From contig NZ_JAPEPJ010000002.1 in the NCBI RefSeq assembly GCF_026340255.1, positions 186,001 through 250,000 of the forward strand: a DNA stretch of 64,000 nt, in the 5' to 3' direction. The position numbers and the translations under genes were made by a program. The stretch comes from Streptomyces sp. NBC_01408. GTDB lineage: Bacteria > Actinomycetota > Actinomycetes > Streptomycetales > Streptomycetaceae. A model generated the notes under the pieces. It did no database searches, was not told the origin of the DNA, and saw nothing but the letters and a program-made list of their open reading frames with translations. Below, one piece after another: positions 43,887 through 52,778 of the stretch (positions within the stretch are counted from its first letter, which is position 1; every line of letters begins with the position of its first letter).

Positions 43887-45158
43887 GTGTCGGAACAGGA
43901 CAGGCTGGAGGCGCGGCTGCGCTCCATGGAGGAGGCGCTGGAGCGGATCGGAACCTCCTCCGACGAGCGGGAGACCTGCCGGGAGCTGGCCGGATTCCTC
44001 TTCCGTACGCTGTGCGACGCCGCGGCGGTCCACCTGTCCGGCCGCGGCGCCCGCACCGAACGGGTGGCGGTGGCCGGCCCGGCGGATCTCCTGGACGGGC
44101 CAGCCACCGAGGGCGCGCCGGTGGTCCGGGCCCGGGACCAGGGCCGTCCCCTGGAGACGTGGTCCGGACAGGTCGCGGGCACCCGCACCTACCTCGTCGC
44201 GGTTCCCCTGGCCGGCCCGGACGGGGTCTACGGCAAGCTCGTCGCCGTCCGCACGCGCGGGGAGTTCAGCGACCACGAGATGGCCACCCTGCACTTCGCG
44301 GCGCGGCTGGCCGGTATCCACATCGGTCACGCGCGTCGTCTGGCGGCGACCGAGAAGACCGCGCTCGACCTGCAGCGCGCGCTGGTGGCGGAACCCGGCC
44401 GGCCGCACCCGAACCTGGAGGTCGCCAGCCGCTACCTGCCCGTCGGACCGCGCGCCCTGGTCGGCGGCGACTGGTTCGAGACGGTGCGCCTGCACTTCGG
44501 CCGCACCCTCCTCGCGGTCGGGGACGTGATGGGCCACGGGCTGGAGGCCGCCGTCGACATGAACGCGTACCGCTCCGTCCTGCGCGAGGTCGCCTCCACC
44601 GATCTCGCCCCGCACCGGGTGCTGCGCCAGCTGGACGCCATGTCCGCGTCCGACGAGAGCCGCAGGCCCGCGACCTGTCTGCTCGTCCGGGTCGATCCGG
44701 CCCGCGGCATGGCCGTCTACGCCAGTGCCGGGCACCTGCCGCCCGCCGTCTTCACCCGTGACGGCTCGGGCGAACTCCTCGACGTCCCCGTCGGCCCGCC
44801 GCTGGGCACGGGCACGGGAGAGTACGAGGCCCTCGCTCGGCCGCTCACCGCGGACCAGACGCTGCTGCTCTACACCGACGGGCTCGTGGAACGCCGCAGC
44901 GAGGACATCGACACCTCACTGGCCAGGCTCGCCGCCCTGCGGGTGGGGGCCCGGGCGAGCCTCGCCGAAGTGGTGGACGCGGTCTGCGACGGGCTCGACG
45001 CACAGCACGCCGAGGACGACGTGGCCGTCCTCGCCGCCCGGCTGCGCCCCCGGCCGCCCCACCCCGCCGAAGGCGACGCGACGGACGCCGCGCAGTTCGC
45101 GGCGCCGGGCGCCCCGGGACGGCCGGCTCAGCCGCCGGTCGCCGAGAAGTGCTGGTAA
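43887..45158 (+). CDS. GAF/SpoIIE-type PP2C phosphatase
   Basis: The 423-residue protein has a short coiled N-terminus (LEARLRSMEEALERIG), a GAF-like sensor domain (about 25-150) and a C-terminal SpoIIE phosphatase. Phosphatase metal motifs are VGGDWFET, VGDVMGHGLEAA, CLLVRVDPA and LLLYTDGLVERR. Such proteins dephosphorylate anti-sigma-antagonist proteins in stress or development pathways. GTG 43887 was chosen for the strong GAGGGAGG just before it; an ATG at 43821 lacks one. No anti-sigma or STAS partner is adjacent. The 3' end overlaps the convergent M15 peptidase gene by 31 bp. Confidence 0.85.
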   Translation: MSEQDRLEARLRSMEEALERIGTSSDERETCRELAGFLFRTLCDAAAVHLSGRGARTERVAVAGPADLLDGPATEGAPVVRARDQGRPLETWSGQVAGTRTYLVAVPLAGPDGVYGKLVAVRTRGEFSDHEMATLHFAARLAGIHIGHARRLAATEKTALDLQRALVAEPGRPHPNLEVASRYLPVGPRALVGGDWFETVRLHFGRTLLAVGDVMGHGLEAAVDMNAYRSVLREVASTDLAPHRVLRQLDAMSASDESRRPATCLLVRVDPARGMAVYASAGHLPPAVFTRDGSGELLDVPVGPPLGTGTGEYEALARPLTADQTLLLYTDGLVERRSEDIDTSLARLAALRVGARASLAEVVDAVCDGLDAQHAEDDVAVLAARLRPRPPHPAEGDATDAAQFAAPGAPGRPAQPPVAEKCW

Positions 45159-45817
45159 TCGGGGTTGGACCAGCGGCCGCCCCAGTACCAGCCCACTTCC
45201 CCGAAGGCCCGGGTGACGACGTCGCCGCGGCGGATCATGCCCGGCACGGGACGGTCGCGCCGCAGGTGGGAGCGGCCGGCGGGCGGCCGGACGGTGCCCC
45301 GGCGGTCCACGTACGGGTTCTCCACGGGGCCGATGTCCACGGCGTCCCCGTAGGCGTGCCGGGAGCGGCGGCCGACGTCGCCGGTGACCTGCCGGCAGTT
45401 GAAGGCGGAGGTGTTGTCGTCCGCCATCGACCGCGCGTCGTCACCGCCGTACGCCGCCACCGACCGCATGCGCCGTATGGGGAACTTCGCTTCGAAGAGC
45501 TTGCCGAAGACCTGGAGGAGGGGCTGGACGGCCCGCTCGTGGACGACGAGTTCCCCCCGGTGGACCGTGCCGTCGAACCCCCAGTGGTTCATCCGGATCA
45601 GCCGCAGCCGTTCGGGTCCGACCGGACAGCCCGGCCGGTACGTGGCGCCCAGCGCGGCGGGAGACACCCGCTCCACCTCGGCGGCCAGCCGGGTGCGCGA
45701 GGCCTGCACGAGTGCTGCGGACGGGGGCCGTGGCGGGGGCTGGGCGCCACTCGTACAGGCGGGCGTGGCGGTGCACAGCACGACGACCACGGCGACGGCG
45801 GTGAGGGCAGGGCGCAC
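45128..45817 (-). CDS. Secreted M15-type peptidase (D-Ala-D-Ala carboxypeptidase-like)
   Basis: The 229-residue product starts with a hydrophobic export signal ending at TPAC (Cys21), so it is probably a lipoprotein with an imperfect lipobox. The catalytic zinc site of the M15 fold is visible as SRHAYGDAVDIGP (His154, Asp161) and YQHFS (His223). Such enzymes trim peptidoglycan peptides outside the membrane. GTG 45817 was selected because it places the signal at the N-terminus; a longer frame to 45916 has no signal. It overlaps the phosphatase gene end and is divergent from the unknown gene at 45915. Confidence 0.8.
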   Translation of the reverse strand: MRPALTAVAVVVVLCTATPACTSGAQPPPRPPSAALVQASRTRLAAEVERVSPAALGATYRPGCPVGPERLRLIRMNHWGFDGTVHRGELVVHERAVQPLLQVFGKLFEAKFPIRRMRSVAAYGGDDARSMADDNTSAFNCRQVTGDVGRRSRHAYGDAVDIGPVENPYVDRRGTVRPPAGRSHLRRDRPVPGMIRRGDVVTRAFGEVGWYWGGRWSNPDYQHFSATGG

Positions 45818-45914
45818 CGCATCACCGTAAGCGGGCCCGACCCTCGACGCATGGCGGAGCGGAATCCGGTAAGACGCCCGGTAGGGACCCGGTAGGGACC
45901 CCTGAGGAGGACCC

Positions 45915-46517
45915 ATGCCCCGCGTATCGGTGGAAGGCTCCGAGGTCGTCGTCCGGCTCTCCTTTCGGGAGCGGATGGCCGTACGCCGGAGCGGGTTCCG
46001 CGTGCCCGTGGCGGCGTTGCGGCAGGTCGGCGTGGAGTCCAGCTGGTGGCGGGTGCTGCGCGGGGCGCCCGGCAGGGGCAGCTGGCACCCGGGGCGCTGC
46101 GTCGGGTTCAGGCGGCTGCCGGAGGGCGGCGCGGACTTCGTCGCGGTACGGGCCGACCGCCCGGCGCTGCTCCTGGAACTGGACCCGGGCGCCCCGCTGC
46201 GCCGGCTCGCCCTGTCCGTGGCGGACGCCGAGGGGACCCGGCGCGCGCTGCTGGCGGTGATGCCCGCGGCGAAGGCGGCGGGCGACCCTGGCAGCGGGCC
46301 CCCGGAGCCCCGGGAGGTGGACCCGCCGGCGGTGCACCGGCCCGCGCTGCAGCACGAGGGCGGCGTGGCGGACGATCACGGACGGCGGCCCGGGACCCCC
46401 TCGCGGACCGGGACGGGGTCGGCGGAGCCCCCGGCCGACCCGGAGCGGGTCCGCGCGGCCGGCGAGGGCGGCGTGAAGCGGGCAGGTCACGGGGTACGGC
46501 CCCCGGCGGAGCCCTGA
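45915..46517 (+). CDS. Hypothetical protein, 200 residues
   Basis: The ATG follows GAGGAGG, giving a convincing start. The first 120 residues form a compact beta-rich domain (VSVEGSEVVVRLSFRERM, VPVAALRQVGVE, LLLELDPGAPLRRLALSV). The last 70 residues are Pro/Gly/Arg-rich and probably disordered. I do not recognise the family. Coding character weakens after about residue 130. It ends 9 bp before a solo transposon-end sequence at 46527. Confidence 0.65.
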   Translation: MPRVSVEGSEVVVRLSFRERMAVRRSGFRVPVAALRQVGVESSWWRVLRGAPGRGSWHPGRCVGFRRLPEGGADFVAVRADRPALLLELDPGAPLRRLALSVADAEGTRRALLAVMPAAKAAGDPGSGPPEPREVDPPAVHRPALQHEGGVADDHGRRPGTPSRTGTGSAEPPADPERVRAAGEGGVKRAGHGVRPPAEP

Positions 46518-46526
46518 CGGCCGGGG

Positions 46527-46555
46527 CTAGTGCTGTGATCCACCGGACACCCCCT
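46527..46555. mobile_element. Solo transposon/MITE end
   Basis: The stretch starts CTAGTGCTGTG (46527-46537) and contains CCACCGGACACCCCCT (46540-46555), identical to the right arm of the element at 36895-37061 (37044-37059). No matching opposite end is visible nearby, so it looks like a remnant or a decayed insertion. It forms the last codons of the neighbouring minus-strand gene. Confidence 0.6.
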
Positions 46556-47129
46556 GAGGCTGGGGGCGGGTCGTACCGGGGCGGCAGACGACCTTCGGGT
46601 TGTAGGTCTCGAAGGCGCCCATGGGGTTGCTCTTCCAGAGCCACAGGTGCAGTGCGTAGTGCACCGGCTGGCCGGGGAAGTTGCCGCGCTGGGGGCCCTT
46701 GAAGGGCCTGCCGAACAGGCTGGGGCGGTCGTCGTCCGTCGCGGTGTTCTGGTCCCGGTCGTAGACCAGCCACTGGACGCCGACGAGGCGTTTGCCGCCG
46801 CGTCCGTCGTCCTCGTAGTACAGGGCGGCGGGCACCGCCGGGTCGACGGAGTTGTCGTGGGCGTGGTTGAAGTGCGGGTAGCCCAGGGCGCCCTTGCCGC
46901 CCACCCGGTCGACGACGCAGTACTTGTCCGGCACGTAGCCGGCCTTCACCGCGTTGGAGTGCAGCGTGTACGGGGCGGTCGCCCGGTACGTGACGGCCCG
47001 TTCGGCGTCGGCAACGCCGGGCACGTGCGGGCCGGCCGCCGACGCTGCCGACGCGTGGGTGACGGCCAGGGCCGCCGCCAGGACGAGGGAGGCGGCGGCC
47101 GTGGCGACCGGGGAGAGGCTTCGGGCCAT
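46527..47129 (-). CDS. Secreted protein of unknown function with transposon-derived C-terminus
   Basis: The 200-residue product has a Sec signal peptide (MARSLSPVATAAASLVLAAA, cleavage near ASAASA). The mature domain contains YCVVDRVGGKGALGYPHFNHAHD, GVQWLVYDRDQNT and HYALHLWLWKSNPMG, apparently a compact extracellular fold with one or two disulfides. I do not recognise the family. The last dozen residues, ending QGVSGGSQH, and the TAG stop are encoded by the solo transposon end at 46527-46555. The original stop was therefore probably displaced. The gene is 12 bp from the upstream amidohydrolase stop and may share its transcript. Confidence 0.75.
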   Translation of the reverse strand: MARSLSPVATAAASLVLAAALAVTHASAASAAGPHVPGVADAERAVTYRATAPYTLHSNAVKAGYVPDKYCVVDRVGGKGALGYPHFNHAHDNSVDPAVPAALYYEDDGRGGKRLVGVQWLVYDRDQNTATDDDRPSLFGRPFKGPQRGNFPGQPVHYALHLWLWKSNPMGAFETYNPKVVCRPGTTRPQPQGVSGGSQH

Positions 47130-47141
47130 GGGAACTCCTGG

Positions 47142-48209
47142 TCAGACGGTGGCCAGTTGGGGGATGAGGCGCAGCGCGTTGTCGTGGTAGATCCCCTGGA
47201 GCTGCTCCGGGGTGAAGGCCGGGTCAGCGTCGAGGGCGGGGAGCGCGATGTCGGTGACCGTGTCGGCCGGGGCGGCGGGCCAGTCCGTGCCGAAGAGGAG
47301 GCGGTCGGCGGGGACCTGGGTCAGCAGGGTCGCCGCCGGAGCCATGGGGCCCGCCGTGTCGTAGTAGAAGCGCTGGAGGTGGTCGCGGACGGCCGCGGGG
47401 TCGACGGGCGGGTCGCAGAACCGTCCGAGGGCCTGCATACGGGTCGCGATGGACGGGAGGAAGCCGCCGGCGTGCGGCAGGATCACCGAGATGTCGGGGA
47501 AGCGGTCCAGCGTCCGTCGGCTGATCATGTTGACCGCGGCCCGGGTGGTGTCCAGGAGGAAGTCGCACATGAAGTTGGGGATGCCCGGGACCGTCGTCGC
47601 GCCGGGCGGGCAGCCCGGGAGGTTGTGCGGATGTGTGTCCACGACGGCGTGGTGGTCGTTCAGCTCGTGGAACACGCGGTCGTAGGCGGGGTCTCCGAGA
47701 TAGACGCCGCCGTAGTTGGCGGTCACGTTCACGCCGACGGCGCCGAGCTGTCCGAGGCCTCGGCGCACGGCCCACGAGGAGGCGTCGGGGTCGTCGAGGA
47801 AGAGGGGGACGTAGAAGGCGAACCGCCCCGGATGCGAGTTCGCCACCTCGATCATCGACTGGAGCGTGATGTTGATCGCCTCGCGCAGTTGCGCCGACGA
47901 GGGGTAGCGGGCCGGCAGCATGGGCTTCAGGACGGCTGTCGCCACTCCCGCGCGGTCCATGAAGGAGATCGCGGCCTCGGTGTCGAGCAGTGCCCACGGC
48001 GGTAGTTGTTCCCGCTTGATGAGCCCGTGGTGCTCCGCCCATTCGCGCCATTGCGGAGCGCAGTAGTGGTGATGCATGTCGATCTTCGCCTGGTGCCCGT
48101 GCGCCTCGACCGGGCCCAGGACGGCGACGTCGCGCGCGGCCGAGGTCGGCCGCTCCTCCGCCTCCGTTCCGAGGAGGCCCAGTCCGGAGGTACTCGAATA
48201 TTCGGGCAT
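47142..48209 (-). CDS. Amidohydrolase family 2 metal-dependent hydrolase/decarboxylase
   Basis: The 355-residue protein is a TIM-barrel amidohydrolase of the ACMSD group. It has IDMHHHYCAP (metal ligands around 46-48), HPHN, ILPHAGGFLPS and the final metal Asp in FGTDWP. Members are zinc-dependent decarboxylases or hydrolases of aromatic or keto-acid substrates. The first 40 residues precede the fold, so a later start is possible. It lies 87 bp downstream of a P450 gene on the same strand, and the two may form a small oxidation/decarboxylation unit. No substrate can be named. Confidence 0.85.
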   Translation of the reverse strand: MPEYSSTSGLGLLGTEAEERPTSAARDVAVLGPVEAHGHQAKIDMHHHYCAPQWREWAEHHGLIKREQLPPWALLDTEAAISFMDRAGVATAVLKPMLPARYPSSAQLREAINITLQSMIEVANSHPGRFAFYVPLFLDDPDASSWAVRRGLGQLGAVGVNVTANYGGVYLGDPAYDRVFHELNDHHAVVDTHPHNLPGCPPGATTVPGIPNFMCDFLLDTTRAAVNMISRRTLDRFPDISVILPHAGGFLPSIATRMQALGRFCDPPVDPAAVRDHLQRFYYDTAGPMAPAATLLTQVPADRLLFGTDWPAAPADTVTDIALPALDADPAFTPEQLQGIYHDNALRLIPQLATV

Positions 48210-48296
48210 CGCCCGTCCACCACCTGTCGTTTCGGTTCGTGTTCGAGGGGGCTGCGTTCGAGAGGGCTGTGTTCGAGGAGGCTGCTGGGGAGTGGG

Positions 48297-49625
48297 CTAC
48301 GTCCGGGGGGTCACGGAGGCCAGCGCCGGGGCCGCGTCGGGCGCCGGTGGGCGGTTCCCGGCCGGCCGTGACGGGTCCAGGACGAGCGGGAGCCGCTCCA
48401 GCCCCCGGAAGGCGGCCACCGGCCCCTTGAGCCAGGCCGCCTCGCTCGCCCGGGGGTCCGCCAGTCGCATGTCGGGGAAGTCCCGCAGCAGGCAGGAGAG
48501 CGCGACCTCGAGTTCGAGCCGCGCCAGCGGCGCGCCCAGGCAGTAGTGCGTTCCGTGGCCGAAGCCCAGGTGTGTGCCCTGGAGCCCTTCGCGCGTCACG
48601 TCGAGGACGTCCGGGGAGTCGAACTTCGCGGGGTCGCGGTTCGCCGAGGAGATGGCGATCTGGACGAGGGAGCCCTCGGGAATGACCGTGCCCCGGAGTT
48701 CGACGTCCTCGACCGCGTACCGGAAGGTGGAGGTCTCGACCGAGCCCTCGAAGCGGACGATCTCCTCCACGGCGCCGGGGATCAGCGCCGGGTCCTCGCG
48801 GAGCCGGTCCAGCTGGTCGGGCCGCAGCAGCAGATGGAGGACCGAGTTCCCGATCTGGAACGCCGTGGTCTTGTGGCCGGCGAAGAAGATGACCCACAGC
48901 GAGGAGATCAGGTCCGCGTCGTCCAGGGCTCCCTCCGCCCGGATCAGGTCGCTGAGGAAGCTGTCGGACGGGTGGGCGCGGGTGTGGGCGATCAGCTGTC
49001 CCAGCCGGTTCTGCAGCCACTCCTCGGCGGCGTGCAGCTCCGCGCTCTTGGAGGGGTCGAACCGGGAGCGCGTCACCACGCCGAACTGGCTCAGGATCTC
49101 CGGGCGGTCGCCCGGCGGGATGCCCATCAGCTCGCACAGCACCGCGATCGGGAGCGGGAACGCGAAGGTCGGCATCAGGTCGACCTCGTTGGCCTGCCCG
49201 CATTCCCTGAGCAGTTTCTCGGCGATCTCCGTGATGCGGGGTCTCATCTCCTCGACGCGCCGCGGGGTGAAGGCGCCCCGCAGGGAGCGGCGCAGCCGGG
49301 TGTGCCGGGGCGGGTCCGAGAAGAGCACGTTGTCGTCGAGGGCGTCGAAGAAGCTGCCGTACACGGCGTGGTAGGTGTCGAGGGCGCCGTGCATGTCCTT
49401 GCTGAACCGCGGGTCCGAGAGTGCGTCGCGGGCGTCGTCGTAGCGGGTGATGAGGTAGGTGCCGATGCCGTGCGGAGGCGTCAGGGGGCATACGGGGGCC
49501 TGCTCGCGCAGCGCCGCGTAGGCGGGGTGGGGGCAGCTCCGGAACTCGGGCGCGCCTCTGGACACGGCCGAGACGATGTCCCGCAGCCCGCCGGCGTCGT
49601 CCGGTGCCGCATTCTCCTGCGCCAT
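48297..49625 (-). CDS. Cytochrome P450, conventional monooxygenase type
   Basis: The 442-residue P450 has I-helix AGHKTT (249-254; the usual acidic residue before Thr is replaced by Lys), ExxR as EEIVR (Glu288, Arg291) and heme Cys362 in FGHGTHYCLGAPLAR. It needs ferredoxin-type electron partners, none of which is adjacent. The His-Lys pair in the oxygen-activation helix is unusual and could affect proton delivery. ATG 49625 was chosen for the MAQEN start typical of class I P450s. The C-terminal 30 residues are Pro/Ala-rich. The gene probably heads an operon with the amidohydrolase at 47142. Confidence 0.87.
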   Translation of the reverse strand: MAQENAAPDDAGGLRDIVSAVSRGAPEFRSCPHPAYAALREQAPVCPLTPPHGIGTYLITRYDDARDALSDPRFSKDMHGALDTYHAVYGSFFDALDDNVLFSDPPRHTRLRRSLRGAFTPRRVEEMRPRITEIAEKLLRECGQANEVDLMPTFAFPLPIAVLCELMGIPPGDRPEILSQFGVVTRSRFDPSKSAELHAAEEWLQNRLGQLIAHTRAHPSDSFLSDLIRAEGALDDADLISSLWVIFFAGHKTTAFQIGNSVLHLLLRPDQLDRLREDPALIPGAVEEIVRFEGSVETSTFRYAVEDVELRGTVIPEGSLVQIAISSANRDPAKFDSPDVLDVTREGLQGTHLGFGHGTHYCLGAPLARLELEVALSCLLRDFPDMRLADPRASEAAWLKGPVAAFRGLERLPLVLDPSRPAGNRPPAPDAAPALASVTPRT

Positions 49626-49914
49626 GCTCCACACCCTTCGTGAGACTCCCGCTTCCGCGCAGACACCGGTTCCCTGCGGAGGCGGACGGCGAAACGGCCC
49701 TTGGCTCGTTCGAGTGAGCGCGCCGGCGCGGGGAGAGGGCCGTCGCAGGCGAAGGGCGCTACTGGTCAGCGCCGGGGTGTGGCCGTACGGGGCGGCTGCC
49801 CGGGCAGGTGCCCGGGAGACAACTGAATGGCCGTGTGGCGTGGGGCAGCACCCGCTTCTGGCCGCCCCGCCGGGCCGGAACGGAGCGAGGGCTCCGTTCC
49901 GGCCCGACACCGCG

Positions 49915-52236
49915 TCAGGCGGTGGTGCCCACCTCGGTGCGGACCGTGCGGGCCGCTTCCACCAGGTGTTCCAGGGAGGTGCGGGTCTCGGTCCAGCCGC
50001 GGGTCTTCAGGCCGCAGTCGGGGTTGACCCACAGCCGCTCGGCCGGGATGGCTTCGAGTCCCTTGCGCAGCAGGGCGGCCGCCTCGGCGGTGGAGGGGAC
50101 GCGCGGGGAGTGGATGTCCCAGACGCCGGGGCCGACCTCGCGGGGGTAGCCGGCGGTGGCGAGCTCGTCGGCGACCTGCATGTGGGAGCGGGCGGCCTCC
50201 AGGCTGATGACGTCGGCGTCGAGGTCGTCGATGGCCTGGAGGATGTCTCCGAACTCGGCGTAGCACATGTGGGTGTGGATCTGGGTGTCCGGGCGGACGC
50301 CGCTGGTGGTGAGGCGGAAGGATTCGGTGGCCCAGGCGAGGTACCCGGCGTGGCCCGCGGCCCGCAGCGGCAGGGTTTCGCGCAGCGCGGGTTCGTCGAC
50401 CTGGATGACGGAGGTCCCGGCCGCTTCGAGGTCGACGACCTCGTCGCGCAGGGCGAGCCCGACCTGCCGGGCGGTCTCCCCGAGGGGCTGGTCGTCGCGT
50501 ACGAAGGACCAGGCGAGCATGGTGACCGGGCCGGTCAGCATGCCCTTGACCGGCTTGGCGGTCTGCTCCTGGGCGTAGGCCGTCCAGCGGACGGTCATCG
50601 GCTCGGGGCGGGAGATGTCCCCGGCGAGGACCGGCGGGCGGACGTAGCGGGTGCCGTAGGACTGGACCCAGCCGTGCTGGGTGGCGAGGTAGCCGGTGAG
50701 CTGTTCGGCGAAGTACTGGACCATGTCGTTGCGTTCGGGTTCGCCGTGCACGAGGACGTCGACGCCGGTCTTCTCCTGGAAGGCGATGACCTCGCGGATC
50801 TCGGTCCTGATGCGCTCCTCGTATCCGGCGGTGCCGATGCGTCCGGCGCGCAGGTCGGCGCGGGCGGTGCGCAGTTCGGTGGTCTGCGGGAAGGAGCCGA
50901 TGGTGGTGGTGGGCAGCAGCGGCAGCCGCAGGTGGGCGCGCTGGGCGGCGGCGCGCTCGGCGTAGGGCCGGGAGCGGCGGCCGTCGGCCTCGGTGACCGC
51001 GGCGGTGCGGGCCCGTACGGCCGGGTCGTGGGTGATCGGGGAGGTGGTGCGGGAGGCGAGGTCCGCCTGGTTGGCGGCGAGTTCGGCGGCGATCGCCCCG
51101 GTGCCCTGGGCCAGGCCGCGGGCGAGGGTGGTGATCTCGGTGGTCTTCTGGCGGGCGAAGGCGAGCCAGCGGCGGATCTGCGGGTCGATGTCCCGTTCGG
51201 CGGTGGCGTCCAGCGGGACGTGCAGGAGGGAGCAGGAGGCGGCGACGTCGACGCGGCCGGCGAGGCCGAGGAGGGTGCCGAGGGTGGTCAGGGACTTCTG
51301 GTGGTCGTTGATCCAGATGTTGCGTCCGTTGACCACACCGGCGACCAGGCGCTTGCCCGGCAGTCCGCCGACGGCCGCGAGGTCGTCGAGATTGGCGGCC
51401 GCGGCGTCGGTGAAGTCGAGGGCGAGGCCTTCCACGGGCGCCTTCGCGAGGACGGGCAGGGCTTCGCCGAGCCGGTCGAAGTAGGAGGCGACCAGCAGCT
51501 TGGGCCGGTCGGTGAGGCCGCCGAGGTCTCGGTAGGCCCGGGCGGCGGCGCCCAGTTCGGCCGGGGTGCGGTCCTGCACGAGGGCGGGCTCGTCGAGCTG
51601 GACCCAGTCGGCGCCGGCGCCGCGCAGTTCGGCGAGCACCTGCGCGTAGACGGGCAGCAGCCGGTCGAGCAGGGTCAGCGGGACGAAGTCCTCGGCGACG
51701 CCGGGGGCGGGCTTGGCGAGCAGCAGGTAGGTGACGGGTCCGACGAGGACGGGGCGGGGCGTGTGGCCGAGGGCGAGGGCTTCCGCCAGTTCGGCGACCT
51801 GCTTGGCGGAGTCGGCCGTGAAGACGGTTTCGGGGCCCAGTTCGGGGACGAGGTAGTGGTAGTTCGTGTCGAACCACTTGGTCATCTCCAGCGGCGCCAC
51901 GTCCTGGGTGCCGCGTGCCATCGCGAAGTAGCCGTCCAGGGCGTCCGTGTCGACGGCGGTACGGTGCCGGGCGGGAACCGCGCCGACCATGACGCTGGTG
52001 TCCAGGACGTGGTCGTAGAACGAGAAGTCCCCGGTGGGCAGTTCGTGGAGGCCGGCGTCGGCGAGCTGCTTCCAGTTGGCGCGGCGCAGGTCGCGGGCGG
52101 TCTCCTGGAGGGCTTCGGCGGTGACGCGGCCCTTCCAGTAGCCCTCGACGGCCTTCTTCAGTTCGCGGTTCTGGCCCTGGCGGGGGTAGCCGTACACAGT
52201 GGCCTGTACTGCCGCGGCTGCGGACTCGGTGGTCAC
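49915..52236 (-). CDS. metE: Cobalamin-independent methionine synthase
   Basis: The 773-residue enzyme transfers a methyl group from methyltetrahydrofolate polyglutamate to homocysteine without B12. Family segments appear in order: YGYPRQGQNRELKKAVEGYW at the N-terminus, PVLVGPVTYLLLAK, the LPTTTIGSFPQTTELR start of the C-terminal barrel, DVLVHGEPERNDMVQYF, TAYAQEQTAKPVKGMLTGPVT and HTHMCYAEF with metal ligands. GTG 52236 follows AAGGAGAG at ideal spacing. A cobalamin riboswitch occupies the leader, so the gene should be shut off when B12 is available and MetH can work. The length is normal. Confidence 0.95.
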   Translation of the reverse strand: MTTESAAAAVQATVYGYPRQGQNRELKKAVEGYWKGRVTAEALQETARDLRRANWKQLADAGLHELPTGDFSFYDHVLDTSVMVGAVPARHRTAVDTDALDGYFAMARGTQDVAPLEMTKWFDTNYHYLVPELGPETVFTADSAKQVAELAEALALGHTPRPVLVGPVTYLLLAKPAPGVAEDFVPLTLLDRLLPVYAQVLAELRGAGADWVQLDEPALVQDRTPAELGAAARAYRDLGGLTDRPKLLVASYFDRLGEALPVLAKAPVEGLALDFTDAAAANLDDLAAVGGLPGKRLVAGVVNGRNIWINDHQKSLTTLGTLLGLAGRVDVAASCSLLHVPLDATAERDIDPQIRRWLAFARQKTTEITTLARGLAQGTGAIAAELAANQADLASRTTSPITHDPAVRARTAAVTEADGRRSRPYAERAAAQRAHLRLPLLPTTTIGSFPQTTELRTARADLRAGRIGTAGYEERIRTEIREVIAFQEKTGVDVLVHGEPERNDMVQYFAEQLTGYLATQHGWVQSYGTRYVRPPVLAGDISRPEPMTVRWTAYAQEQTAKPVKGMLTGPVTMLAWSFVRDDQPLGETARQVGLALRDEVVDLEAAGTSVIQVDEPALRETLPLRAAGHAGYLAWATESFRLTTSGVRPDTQIHTHMCYAEFGDILQAIDDLDADVISLEAARSHMQVADELATAGYPREVGPGVWDIHSPRVPSTAEAAALLRKGLEAIPAERLWVNPDCGLKTRGWTETRTSLEHLVEAARTVRTEVGTTA

Positions 52237-52419
52237 GGAACTCTCCTTCGCGAGCGTGTCTCCATGGGCCCGGTGACGGGCCGAGGGTGCGAAGGGGTGC
52301 CGGATCGGGCGGGCCTCCGGGGTCGCGCGGAAGGACTGCGCGACGGAGATCCGCCTGAGGTGCACGCCGACCCGCCCACGAGGTCACCGGGAAACCGCGC
52401 GCGTTCGTTCGCGCACGGG

Positions 52420-52615
52420 CAACGGGCAGGTCTTCGGACTCGCGGGCGCGCCTGCCGGTCTCCCGGCGGGCACCTACTGGCCGTCGCTTCCCAGGACCGG
52501 TTCCGGTCCCAGTGCGTATGACGGCGGTCGTTCCCGCTCACCGCTGCGGGGCAGTCCCGGATTCCCACCGGGTTCCCTCTTACGACGCATCCCGCCTGGC
52601 GGACGGGGCGAACCA
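52420..52615 (-). promoter_or_regulatory. Cobalamin riboswitch in the metE leader
   Basis: On the minus strand the leader carries the conserved B12-aptamer blocks in order: GGGAACCCGGTGGGAATCCG, GACTGCCCCGCAGCGGTGAG, a GGGACCGG arm, a GACGGCCAGTAGG segment and the closing GAGTCCGAAGACCTGCC. These match the cobalamin riboswitch core, including the L5-like G/C-rich arms. It lies about 190-370 bp upstream of the metE start, and adenosylcobalamin binding should lower metE expression. Boundaries are approximate, judged by eye. Confidence 0.9.
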
Positions 52616-52689
52616 GCTGCGTGGGCCACCCTAGGTCGACCCGCCGGGGGATGAACACCGTGGTCCACATATCGGACGGCGAAATGGGA

Positions 52690-52733
52690 CACGGCGCGGG
52701 TGCGGCGACACCACTCGCCGCACCCGCGCCGTG
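52690..52733 (-). terminator. 18-bp perfect hairpin downstream of hbd
   Basis: CACGGCGCGGGTGCGGCG (52690-52707) pairs with CGCCGCACCCGCGCCGTG (52716-52733) over an 8-nt loop, 45 bp past the minus-strand hbd stop. It separates the aceB-hbd transcript from the metE riboswitch promoter. Confidence 0.8.
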
Positions 52734-52778
52734 CCTCGTCTCCGGCGCACCCTCTGCCCCGGAGACGTGCCGGGCCCC

